Positions 17,113 to 25,600 of a DNA stretch of 64,000 nt are shown here, one piece after another (position 1 is the first letter of the stretch; the number at the start of each line of letters is the position of its first letter). Below the pieces are notes generated by a model. That model worked only from the letters and a program-made list of their open reading frames with translations. It was not told the DNA's origin and did not search any database. Both the position numbers and the translations under genes were made by a program. This DNA is from Acrocarpospora corrugata (GTDB lineage Bacteria > Actinomycetota > Actinomycetes > Streptosporangiales > Streptosporangiaceae). The DNA is taken from positions 52,283 to 116,282 of the forward strand of contig NZ_BLAD01000062.1 in assembly GCF_009687845.1 (NCBI RefSeq), written 5' to 3'.

Positions 17113-18570
17113 TCACCTTGCGCCGATTCGCAGCGCCAGCGCGGGACACATCTCGACGGCGCGCTGCGCCTCGCTTTTCGCCCACGACGGCACGGGGCTG
17201 TCGATGAACACCGGGTAGCCGTGATGGTCGAGCTTGACCAGCTCCGGCACCAGATGCGCGCACAGGCCGTGGCCCTGGCAGCGGGTCCAGTCCACCACCA
17301 GCCGGACGTCGGAGGCGTCCGCGATCGGCAGCGGCAGCACCTCCTTGGTCGGCCGCCCGCAGGTCCCGTTGAGCCGGTGCTCCTCCACGTCGTCGGCGAA
17401 GGCGTCCAGCGCGGACAGGACGAACCTGGAGGTCCCGTCCGGGTGGAAGCAGGCTCCCCGGCCCCGGACGGCGGTCGCGGCCTGCTGGACGAGATCCAGG
17501 GCGCCTGGGGTCCCAACTGTGAGCTCGGCGAGGGCGCGGGCCAGCGACGGCAGGCCCATCCGGCACGGGCCGCACTGCCCGGCCGACTGCGCGGCCAGAT
17601 AGGCGGCCACCCGGACCGTCTCGCCCAGCGGGCAGGTGTCGGAGCCGAGCGGCACGATGATGCCCGCGCCCAGCTCGCCGCCCGACTGGGACATGCCCCG
17701 CCGGGAGACGATCGCGCCGTACGCGTCCGCGGCGCTCAGCCACTTGCCGTGGTAGCCGCCGACCAGCAGGCCGTCGCCGACGCTGGCCTCGCACATGTCC
17801 AGCACGGCCGCGAGCGGCACCCCGGGCGTGCACTCCACCACGGTGGGCGCGGTCACTGAGCCGCTCACGCTGAGCAGGATCGTGCCGGGCTCCTGGGGGG
17901 TGCCGACCGAGGCGTACTCCTCCGGGCCGAGCTCGGCCAGCAGGGCCAGCTGGGCGAAGGTCTCGGTGTTGGACAGCAGCGTCGGCAGGCCGTTCACGCC
18001 GCTGTCGCTGGAGCGGACCTTGCGCCCCGACGGCATGCCGAGCTCGCCGTTGACCGCTTTGACCAGGGCGCCGCCCTCGCCGGAGATGAACCGCTCCTGG
18101 ATGCCGACCACCCGGACGTATCCGGTCAGGCCGCGTTCCGAGACGGCGGCGAGCATGGAGCCTTCCGCCAGCTCGCCGGCGGGGGTGGCGATCACCACCT
18201 CCCGGGCGTCGAGCGCGCTGGCGGCCAGCAGCGCGCCCTCCAGGACCAGGTGCGGCTTGCGGGTCAGCAGCATCTTGTCCTTCATGCTGGCCGGCTCGCC
18301 CTCCGCGGCGTTGACCAGCACCACCGTCTCGGAGCTGCGGGTGTGCGCGGCCACCGCGCGGAGCTTGCGGGCGAACGGGAAGGCGGCCCCGCCGCGGCCG
18401 CGCAGGTCCACCTCCTCGGCCATCGCGATGAGACCGTCGACGGTCTCGCCGTCGAGCTGCCTGTGGACGGTGTAGTGGGTGTCCAGATCCAGCCGGCGGT
18501 TGTCGTCCAGCCCGGCGGTCAGCCGAGCGGGACCCATCCGGCGAAGTTTGGAGACGCGATAGGGGATCAT
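17113..18570 (-). CDS. NuoF-like flavoprotein fused to a ferredoxin domain
   Basis: A 485-residue soluble electron-transfer protein. Residues 56-69 (LRGRGGAAFPFARK) form the FMN/NADH-binding signature of the 51-kDa complex I subunit. The SLBB-like and iron-sulfur regions follow, with GQCGPCRMG (Cys333, Cys336) and Cys374 in GACFHPDG. The first of the four usual cluster Cys residues is replaced by Ala330. Residues 425-485 add a ferredoxin with CQGHGLC (Cys431, Cys437) and a later CP (Cys475), typical of one-cluster 3Fe-4S ferredoxins. It is not next to other nuo genes. The start ATG overlaps the stop of the ferric-reductase-like gene as ATGA, so the two are translationally coupled. It probably delivers electrons from NAD(P)H to that membrane protein (inference). 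Confidence 0.85.
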   Translation of the reverse strand: MIPYRVSKLRRMGPARLTAGLDDNRRLDLDTHYTVHRQLDGETVDGLIAMAEEVDLRGRGGAAFPFARKLRAVAAHTRSSETVVLVNAAEGEPASMKDKMLLTRKPHLVLEGALLAASALDAREVVIATPAGELAEGSMLAAVSERGLTGYVRVVGIQERFISGEGGALVKAVNGELGMPSGRKVRSSDSGVNGLPTLLSNTETFAQLALLAELGPEEYASVGTPQEPGTILLSVSGSVTAPTVVECTPGVPLAAVLDMCEASVGDGLLVGGYHGKWLSAADAYGAIVSRRGMSQSGGELGAGIIVPLGSDTCPLGETVRVAAYLAAQSAGQCGPCRMGLPSLARALAELTVGTPGALDLVQQAATAVRGRGACFHPDGTSRFVLSALDAFADDVEEHRLNGTCGRPTKEVLPLPIADASDVRLVVDWTRCQGHGLCAHLVPELVKLDHHGYPVFIDSPVPSWAKSEAQRAVEMCPALALRIGAR

Positions 18571-19457
18571 ACGACTCTCCGAAGCTTGGAGGAGGTGCGT
18601 TCGCGGCCCACGATGCTGATCGGTTCGGGAACCGACTGGGGCGCGGGTGCGACCTCAGGCATCGGCAGGGTCTCCAGGTCGTCGGCGATCGTCGCCGCGG
18701 GGCGAAGAGAGACGACGACTCTCAACAGCAGGGCGGTGCCAACCGCCACAAGACAGGCGATGTAACTCCAGCTCACCCAGGTCGCCGGGGTCCGGCCGGC
18801 GGCCAGGCCGTGCAGTATCGACACGGGCCAGGCCAGATAGGCCAGGTCGTGCAGACCCCGCCACAGCCACGGCCGCTCGGCCTGCGCGAACCGGCCGCGC
18901 ATCACTCCGGTGGCGACGACCACGATCATCAGGTCGGACGCGATGGCGCCCGCTCCGATGGCCAGGTTCGTCGTCGGGAGCACGGAACCCCAGGCCGGGA
19001 CGAGCCCGGCGGCGATCTTCATACCGATGTGGGTGACCAGGAAGCCCACCCCGACGAGTGCGGCGCCCCGATGCACGAGCTGGGCGCGCACCCGCCAGGG
19101 GATGGGCAGCAGGAGACGTTCGGAGGCGAGGAGCCCCAGGGCGACCGTGGTGGTGAGGGCGACCAGGGAGAGCACGCCCGCGTACACGGTCAGGAAGTTC
19201 TGCGCCTCCGCGAGGAGACCGGCGCTCAGCCCGTTTCTCGCGGCGAGCATGGCACCGAAGATGACGCACACGACCAGGGCGCCCAACGCGATCCTGATCG
19301 GGCGGGACTGCAGATTGAGCGGCGTTTCTTGCCGACGGTGAGACCGTCGTCTGGACACGGATTCCTCCGGTTGGGGGACTGTGCTGGGGGGTGGTGCGGG
19401 CTCGGAAACGCCTCGCGTCATCTCTTGCGCCATGTCTGCGTTCATCCTCGGGTTCAT
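18567..19457 (-). CDS. Ferric-reductase-like transmembrane protein
   Basis: A 296-residue protein with a Pro/Glu-rich cytoplasmic N-terminus (about 50 residues), then about six hydrophobic helices from residue 55 to 245, and a charged tail. His residues lie in or near helices (VHRGAA, THIGMK, LHDLAY, ILHGLA), as expected for b-type haem ligands in the ferric reductase / MsrQ / NADPH-oxidase superfamily. It has no FAD- or NAD-binding domain of its own. The downstream NuoF-ferredoxin gene, overlapping by four bases, would supply that function. The exact start is uncertain among three closely spaced ATGs (19457, 19445, 19433). It is preceded by the DUF1996 gene, 7 bases away. Confidence 0.82.
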   Translation of the reverse strand: MNPRMNADMAQEMTRGVSEPAPPPSTVPQPEESVSRRRSHRRQETPLNLQSRPIRIALGALVVCVIFGAMLAARNGLSAGLLAEAQNFLTVYAGVLSLVALTTTVALGLLASERLLLPIPWRVRAQLVHRGAALVGVGFLVTHIGMKIAAGLVPAWGSVLPTTNLAIGAGAIASDLMIVVVATGVMRGRFAQAERPWLWRGLHDLAYLAWPVSILHGLAAGRTPATWVSWSYIACLVAVGTALLLRVVVSLRPAATIADDLETLPMPEVAPAPQSVPEPISIVGRERTSSKLRRVV

Positions 19458-19464
19458 CTCCGGG

Positions 19465-20799
19465 TCAGCAGCGCTGGCCTCGGTTGATGCACTGAACGAC
19501 GGCGTTCATCAGCTGGGTGGACATCACGTTGTGGAAGTCCGCGTGGTCGGTCGACGGGTTGTGCAGCTGCTCGGGGAAGGCGTCCACGGCGAACGAAGGG
19601 CCGGTCGGGACCTGGTAGGTGAGCGTCATCCGCAGCTGCGGGATGGCCTTGGTGCCGGCCGGGCAGGCGCCGTTGCCGCCGGGGAACACCACGTGGGTGC
19701 GGTGGTTGGCGCTGTCGGTGTTCTGGCCGTCCCAGCAGCTCGGGAAGTCCAGCATGCGGACGACCAGGCTGCCGCGCGGGCAGAGCGGGTACTGGGTGGT
19801 GAAGCGGTTGGTGAAGCCGGTGCAGCTCCACTGCGCGCGGGCGTTGGCGCCGCCGTTGGTGGTCGCCTTCGCGTCGCCGGTGATCAGGCGCAGGAACCTG
19901 GGCATCGCCACGACCCGGCTGGACGGGTTGCCGCGGAACTGCAGGTTGACCGAGCGGGGGGTCAGCATCTGGCCGATGTTGCCGTCGGCGGCGCCGCCGA
20001 GCTCGGAGCCGTCCTCGCCGGGCCTGGGGGGCGGCGGCTGGGCGGGCTGGGTGGGTTCCTGGGTCGGCTGCTGCTGCGTCGGCGTCTGACTCGGCTGCGG
20101 GTTGCCCTGGTTGTTGCCGTTGTTGTTGCCCTGGTTGTTGTTACCGGGGTTCCGGCGCTGGTTGGCGTTCTGGGCGGCGAAGCCCTGCGCGTTCTGGTCG
20201 CCGTTCTGCTGCTGCTGGTTCGGATCCTGTTGCTGCTGGTTGGGGTCCTGTTGCTGCTGGTTCTGGTTCTGCTGCTGCTGACCCTGGTTCTGGTCCTGTT
20301 GCTGCTGTTGCTGCTGGTTCTGGTCCTGCTGCTGGTTGGGGTCCTGCTGTTGCTGCTGCTGGTTGCGGCGGTTCTGGTTCTGCTGGCCGCGCTGCTCCTG
20401 CAGCAGGTCCGGCCGGAGCCGGATGACCGGCCAGAAGTACGCGGACTTGTCGCCGAACCGGCAGGTGGTCCCGCCGGCCGCGAGGCTCTGGTCGGTGGAG
20501 AACCCGTTGGTGGTCCGGTTTCCGACGTAGTCGTGGACGTGGTGGGCCCCGTTGGTCACGCCGGGGGCGACGATGTGGTTGTCGGAGTTGCGATGCTCGT
20601 TCTGGTTGCGGCCGCACTGGGAGGTGAACGAGCCGCGCCCGGCGCGGACGCCCGTGCTCCCCGGGGGTACCCGGCGGATGTCGACGAAGTCGCCTAAGGA
20701 CGGACCGTTGACGGCGCCCAGCGCGGGGCTCTGCGTGACGGGCAGGATGAGTGATCCGGCCAGCAGGACGCCAGCGACCGCTATAGAGCGTTTTCGCAT
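19465..20799 (-). CDS. Secreted DUF1996 protein with Q/N-rich insertion
   Basis: A 444-residue exported protein. Residues 1-29 are a Sec signal peptide (MRKRSIAVAG then a hydrophobic core, cleavage near ALGA). DUF1996 begins with a Cys62 / NSDNHIVAPG / GAHHVHDYVGN stretch and continues after residue 275 to the C-terminus (CWDGQN, HRTHVVFPGG, HADFHNVMS). Between about residues 134 and 257 the domain is interrupted by a low-complexity tract of almost pure Gln, Asn, Asp and Pro, then a Pro/Thr-rich linker. Cys residues after the insert could form disulfides. AGAGGAGA precedes the ATG. DUF1996 has no established biochemical role; conserved His and Asp residues suggest metal or carbohydrate binding (inference). 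The genes on either side encode a DUF4142 protein and a ferric-reductase-like membrane protein. Confidence 0.88.
   Translation of the reverse strand: MRKRSIAVAGVLLAGSLILPVTQSPALGAVNGPSLGDFVDIRRVPPGSTGVRAGRGSFTSQCGRNQNEHRNSDNHIVAPGVTNGAHHVHDYVGNRTTNGFSTDQSLAAGGTTCRFGDKSAYFWPVIRLRPDLLQEQRGQQNQNRRNQQQQQQDPNQQQDQNQQQQQQQDQNQGQQQQNQNQQQQDPNQQQQDPNQQQQNGDQNAQGFAAQNANQRRNPGNNNQGNNNGNNQGNPQPSQTPTQQQPTQEPTQPAQPPPPRPGEDGSELGGAADGNIGQMLTPRSVNLQFRGNPSSRVVAMPRFLRLITGDAKATTNGGANARAQWSCTGFTNRFTTQYPLCPRGSLVVRMLDFPSCWDGQNTDSANHRTHVVFPGGNGACPAGTKAIPQLRMTLTYQVPTGPSFAVDAFPEQLHNPSTDHADFHNVMSTQLMNAVVQCINRGQRC
20029..20400 (-). repeat. Low-complexity Gln/Asn-coding tract inside the DUF1996 gene
   Basis: This stretch codes for the Q/N-rich tract and its Pro/Thr-rich linker. 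On the plus strand it is an irregular run of ctgctg, gttgctg and ggttctg trinucleotide blocks (CAG and AAC on the coding strand). The repeated unit DPNQQQQ appears several times, so slippage-driven length variation between strains is likely. Confidence 0.85.
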
Positions 20800-20826
20800 G
20801 GATTCTCCTCTTGGAACTAGGACTAG

Positions 20827-21417
20827 CTAAGACTGAGGGGTTGGCAGCTGCGAGTAGTCCACAAGACCTGTTTCCTCAAGCAGGGTCATGTGCTTGAGGA
20901 CCACCGCGTTCGCCTTCGAGGCGAACTCGCGGATCTTGTCGTTGCGGGTGCCCGCGCGGACCGCGGCGATCGCCGAGAAGACCTTTCCGTGCGCGGCGCG
21001 CAACCGGTCGGCGAACGTCTGATCGAATTCGGCGCCGGTCCGGCTGGAGAGCTCACCGAGCCAGCGCTGCTGGTCCGGGTTGGGCTCGTCGGGCAGCTGG
21101 ACGCCGAGCTGGGCGGCTTCCGCGCGGACTTCCTCGTCGAGCTGGGCATGGTCGTTCATCAGGTGAACGCCCGTTTCCTTGACCTTCGCGTTGGTCGAGC
21201 GCTCCTGCGCCCAGCGGCCGGCGGGGATCTCCCAGAGCCCGGCCCACCGCACCTTGATGAGCAGATCTCTGTCAGCGGGACCCAACGGGCCCCACCTGGT
21301 CTGGGTCCAGCCCTCCTGTTGCGCCGCCTGACTCTGCGGCACCACCACGATCACGGCGACCGCTGCCGCGAACAGGAAAACACCGAACACCACGAGCTCC
21401 CCGAACCGGAACCGCAT
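20827..21417 (-). CDS. DUF4142-domain exported protein
   Basis: A 196-residue protein. The N-terminal hydrophobic helix (residues 7-30, ending VPQSQA) acts as a signal peptide or membrane anchor. The remainder is the ferritin-like helical DUF4142 domain: DRDLLIKVRWAGLWEIPAG, MNDHAQLDEEV near residue 87, and RAAHGKVFSAIAAVRAG. DUF4142 proteins are extracytoplasmic; the family is linked to stress and sometimes metal metabolism, but its reaction is unknown. A strong GAGAGGAGG site lies five bases before the ATG. It is the first gene of the leftward operon and is divergent from the ECF sigma gene, with a palindrome between them. Confidence 0.87.
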   Translation of the reverse strand: MRFRFGELVVFGVFLFAAAVAVIVVVPQSQAAQQEGWTQTRWGPLGPADRDLLIKVRWAGLWEIPAGRWAQERSTNAKVKETGVHLMNDHAQLDEEVRAEAAQLGVQLPDEPNPDQQRWLGELSSRTGAEFDQTFADRLRAAHGKVFSAIAAVRAGTRNDKIREFASKANAVVLKHMTLLEETGLVDYSQLPTPQS

Positions 21418-21501
21418 GGCGCCTCCTCTCTTCGGAGGGAGGTACGCGGGGTTCGCGGGAGAGGTTCAGCAAATAGTCAGAAATGACTGGAGTTACGGGA
21501 G

Positions 21502-21518
21502 TTGTGTACATCACACAA
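21502..21518. promoter_or_regulatory. Palindrome in the sigma / DUF4142 divergent promoter region
   Basis: ttgtgtacatcacacaa is a perfect 6-base inverted repeat with a 5-base spacer, 14 bases before the sigma-factor ATG. It lies in the 115-base region from which both the sigma gene and the redox operon must be transcribed. It is a candidate operator; the binding protein is unknown. Confidence 0.4.
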
Positions 21519-21532
21519 AGACAGGTGCAAAT

Positions 21533-22102
21533 ATGTGGCTCGTGCGCCGACAACTCGACACCCGGTTCGAGCGTCTGGACCCCGAGGACGACCCTGATCG
21601 GGATGATCGTCTGATCAGGGAGTTGTACCAGGAGTTCGGTGGTCCGTTGCTCCGTCAGGTCAGGCAGACGACAGGCAACGACCTGCAATGGGCAGAGGAC
21701 GTTGTTCAAGAGACGCTTCTGCGTGCCTGGCGTAACGCGGCGAAGTTAACGTGGGAACGAGGGCTCCTGTGGGCCTGGCTTCTCACGGTATCGCGCCGCA
21801 TCGTGATCGACGGCCGTCGCAGACGCGGTGTCCGGCCCAGGGAAGTAGAACCTCCCGAAGCCGACAGCATCGCCGTCCCCGACGCAGCCGACCGGACGCT
21901 GGCGGCCATCGTGGTCGCCGACGCTCTGCGCGGCCTGTCGCCAGATCACAGGGAAGTTATAGAACAGACATACTTACGGGACCGTACGGTAAGCGAAGCA
22001 GCAGAGATACTGGGGATTCCACCGGGTACGGTGAAGTCCAGGCTCTACTACGCTTTGCGCGCCTTGCGCGGCGTCCTGAAAGAGAGGGGAGTGGCCAACT
22101 AA
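21533..22102 (+). CDS. ECF-type sigma-70 family RNA polymerase sigma factor
   Basis: A 189-residue extracytoplasmic-function sigma factor. Region 2 is visible around residues 35-70 (WAEDVVQETLLRAWRNAAKL), with the -10 recognition and melting helix following (LWAWLLTVSRRIVIDGRRRR). Region 4 is LSPDHREVIEQTYL and EAAEILGIPPGTVKSRL, the helix-turn-helix that reads the -35 element. The ATG at 21533 starts the family N-terminus; the longer open frame upstream covers the promoter region and was rejected. A 66-residue zinc-finger protein follows after 21 bases and is the likely anti-sigma. The divergent redox operon is the obvious candidate regulon. Confidence 0.92.
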   Translation: MWLVRRQLDTRFERLDPEDDPDRDDRLIRELYQEFGGPLLRQVRQTTGNDLQWAEDVVQETLLRAWRNAAKLTWERGLLWAWLLTVSRRIVIDGRRRRGVRPREVEPPEADSIAVPDAADRTLAAIVVADALRGLSPDHREVIEQTYLRDRTVSEAAEILGIPPGTVKSRLYYALRALRGVLKERGVAN

Positions 22103-22123
22103 TGTCGGTCTTCGGGGAATCTC

Positions 22124-22324
22124 ATGTTGTCCGATGAGGTTCCAGAGTCCCTGCACCACGACGTGGCGGCATACGCCCTCGGGGTGTTGGACCCCGAGGA
22201 CATACAGGGCTTCCAACTCCACCTCGTCTCGTGTGAACGGTGCCGGATCGAGCTGAACGAGTTCGGCGAGTTACCCGGCCTGCTCAACGAGGTCAAGTCC
22301 GCGTCGCAGCGGGTCCGTCCTTAG
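22124..22324 (+). CDS. Minimal zinc-type anti-sigma factor
   Basis: A 66-residue protein consisting of little more than a zinc anti-sigma domain. It has HDVAAYALGVLDPEDIQGF, then the HxxxCxxC motif HLVSCERC at residues 33-40, then a short helix. Most ZAS proteins continue into a membrane segment and a sensor domain; here the reading frame ends right after the sigma-binding part, so it would be soluble. Zinc bound by His/Cys often makes such proteins thiol- or redox-responsive. It follows the ECF sigma gene by 21 bases, with GGGGA five bases before the ATG. I see no downstream frame that would restore a longer protein. Confidence 0.75.
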   Translation: MLSDEVPESLHHDVAAYALGVLDPEDIQGFQLHLVSCERCRIELNEFGELPGLLNEVKSASQRVRP

Positions 22325-22673
22325 GGTCCGACCTTCCGGTCCGCCCGTAAGTTGACGCCCGCGCGGTTTTCGGATGGCGATCTGATCGCTGGTCAATGAT
22401 GATCAGCGGAGTGCGCCCCCGGAGGAGTTTCGGGATGCCCGAGGCGAGAGCCGTACCGCCTTCGCGTAATTTCGATGAGGACGGCGCGCGGCTACCCCAT
22501 GGCGAATTCCTACGCTGCCCCAGCTCCTAGACCTGCGAGATCCCCAATCGGGGACCGGTGACGACTCCTTTTCATCACTGAGCACCAGGTCTACGAGCTC
22601 TGGGTCACACCTCTCCCGTCGCCGCTATGGGATGCTTGCCTCCGTACGACCTCACAAAGGAGTGAGTAGCGAC
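22325..22673 (+). other. Intergenic region before the glutamate dehydrogenase
   Basis: About 350 bases with no protein-like reading frame. It must contain the promoter and leader of the NAD-glutamate dehydrogenase; an AAAGGAG ribosome-binding site is at the 3' end. No clear terminator or riboswitch was recognised. Confidence 0.5.
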
Positions 22674-25600
22674 ATGCCGCTCGACACGGCTGAGGCGATG
22701 GACGAACTGCTCCGCACGGCCGGTGAGACCTGTGCCAAGGTGCCGGGCGCGGCCGACGGGGCCGACCTGTTCCGCTTCCTTCAGGAGTATTACCGCCAGG
22801 TTCCCCTTGAGGACCTGGCCGACCGGAATCCGGTCGACGTATGCGGTCCGGCGCTGGCCCACCGCAATCTCGCCGCCTACCGGCCGCAGGGCCGGGCCCT
22901 GGTGCACGTGTTCTCGCCCATGCTGGAGGACCACGGCTGGGATCCCGGACACTCGGTGGTGCAGATCGTCACCGACGACATGCCGTTCCTGCTCGACTCG
23001 GTCACCACCGAGCTGGACCGGCACGGCCTCGGCACCCATCTGATCGTGCACCCGCAGCTGCGGGTCCGCCGGGACATGACCGGCCGGCTGCTCGGGGACG
23101 AGGACGCCGACATCACCGGCATGATGCTGGTCGAGTCCTGGATGTATCTGGAGATCGACCGGCAGAGCGACCCCGAGCTGCTCAAGGGGCTGGAAGCCGA
23201 CCTGCGCCGCGTCCTGGAGGACGTCAGATACGCGGTCGAGGACTATGCCAAGATGCGCGCCCTGGCCCTGATGACCGCCGAGGACCTGGCCGACAACCCG
23301 CCGCCGCTGGATCCGGCCGGGGTGGAGGACAGCCTGGAGCTGCTGCGCTGGCTGGCCGACGGCCATTTCACCTTCCTCGGCTCCCGCGAGTACCGGTTAG
23401 AGGACGACGACACCCTCACCGCCGTGCCCGGCACCGGGCTCGGCATCCTGCGGGCCGACAAGGCCGGTTCCACCAGTTTCGCCGCGATGCCCCCCGAACT
23501 GCGGGCGAAGGCGCGGGAGAAACAGGTCCTGATCATCACCAAGGCCAACAGCCGGGCGACCGTGTTCCGGCCGACCTACCTCGACTACGTCGGGGTCCGG
23601 CTGTTCAGCGCCGACGGCGAGGTCATCGGCGAACGCCGCTTCCTCGGCCTGTTCACGCACGTCGCCTACAACGAGTCGATCTCCCGCATCCCGGTGCTCC
23701 GCCGCAAGCTCGGCGCGGTCCTGGACCGGGCGGGCCTGCCGCCGGACAGCCACGACGGCAAGGACATGATCGAGATCCTGGAGACCTACCCGCGCTCCGA
23801 GCTGTTCCAGATCTCGGTGGACGAGCTGCTGCCGATCGCGCTCGGCGTGCTCCGGCTGCGCGAGCGCAAACAGGTCAAACTCTTCCTGCGCCGGGACGAC
23901 TACGGCCGCTACATCTCCTGCCTGATCTTCCTGCCCCGCGACCGTTACACCACCAAGGTCCGGCTCAAGATGCAGGACCTGCTGCTCAAGGCGCTGAGCG
24001 GGCACACCCTCGACTACAGCGCGATGATCGGCGAGTCCGCGCTGGCCCGGCTGCACGTGGTGATCCGCGGCGAACGCGGCAAGCGGCTGGCCGACACGCC
24101 CGTGAACATGGAGGAGCTGGAGGCCAGGCTGGCGGCCGCCACCCGCTCCTGGGAGGACGACCTCGCCGCCGCCGTCACCGAACTCTGCGCCGAGCAGGAG
24201 GCCCCCACCCTCATCCGGCGCTACCTGACGGCCTTCTCCGAGGGCTACAAGGCCGACTTCCCGCCCCGTACGGCGGTCGCCGACCTGAGACGCCTGGAAC
24301 AGCTGGCGGACTCCGGCGGCGACATCGCCATGAACCTCTACGAGCCGTACGACGCCGGGCCCGACGAGCGCCGGTTCAAGGTCTACCGGCTGGGCCGGCC
24401 GATCTCGCTGTCGCACCTGCTGCCGCTGCTCCAGCGGATGGGCGTGGAGGTGGTGGACGAACGTCCGTACGAGGTGGACCGGGACAACGACCCCGCCACC
24501 AAGGACGCCTGGATCTACGACTTCGGGCTGCGCTTCACCCCCACCCCCGAGGTGGACAGGGACGACATCAAGCGGCTCTTCCAGGAGGCGTTCGCCGCGC
24601 TCTGGCACGGCGAGATCGAGAACGACGGCTTCAACGCGCTGGTCCTGGCCGCCGGGCTGACCTGGGAGCAGGCCGAGATCCTGCGCACCTACGCCAAGTA
24701 CCTGCGCCAGGCGGGGGCCACCTTCAGCCAGGACTACATCGAGAAGGTGCTGCTCGGCAATGTCCGGCTGGCCCGGCTGCTGGTGGGCCTCTTCGAGGCG
24801 CGGCTGGATCCGCGCCGCGCCGGGGACGTCCGGGACGAGCTGTGCGCGGCGCTGCACGAGGAGATCCTGGCCTCGCTGGACGAGGTCGCATCGCTGGATG
24901 AGGACCGGATCCTGCGGGCCTACCTGGAGACGATCACCGCGACCCTGCGGACCAACTTCTTCCAGCTGGTGGACGGGAAGCGCAAGCCGTACATCGCGGT
25001 GAAGTTCGATCCGCAGGCGATCAGCGTGCTGCCGCAGCCCCGGCCCAAGTTCGAGATCTTCGTGTACTCGCCCCGGGTGGAGGGCGTGCACCTGCGGTTC
25101 GGCAAGGTGGCGCGCGGCGGGCTGCGCTGGTCGGACCGGATGGAGGACTACCGGACCGAGGTGCTCGGCCTGGTCAAGGCGCAGATGGTGAAGAACACCG
25201 TGATCGTGCCGACCGGGTCCAAGGGCGGGTTCGTGGTCAAGCACCCGCCGGCCGGCGGGCGGGACGAGCTGTTCGCCGAGGGCGTCGCCTGCTACCGGCA
25301 GTTCGTGTCCGGGCTGCTGGACCTCACCGACAACCTGGTGGGCGGCCGGGTCGTGCCGCCCGCGGACGTGGTCAGGCACGACGGCGACGACACCTACCTG
25401 GTGGTGGCCGCCGACAAGGGCACCGCCACCTTCTCCGACATCGCCAACGGCGTCGCCGCCGACTACGGCTTCTGGCTCGGCGACGCGTTCGCCTCCGGCG
25501 GCTCGGTCGGCTACGACCACAAGGCCATGGGCATCACCGCGCGCGGCGCCTGGGAGTCGGTGAAGTACCACTTCCGGATCATGGGCGTGGACGTCCAGAG

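Noticed and set aside
19381..20697. 438-codon plus-strand ORF with long Val/Leu runs opposite the DUF1996 gene
   Set aside because: The Leu/Val runs are the antisense of the Gln/Asn tract; the minus-strand frame has a signal peptide, ribosome-binding site and family domain.
22325..22673. Riboswitch or small RNA upstream of the glutamate dehydrogenase
   Set aside because: No recognisable conserved core or strong hairpin series could be read.
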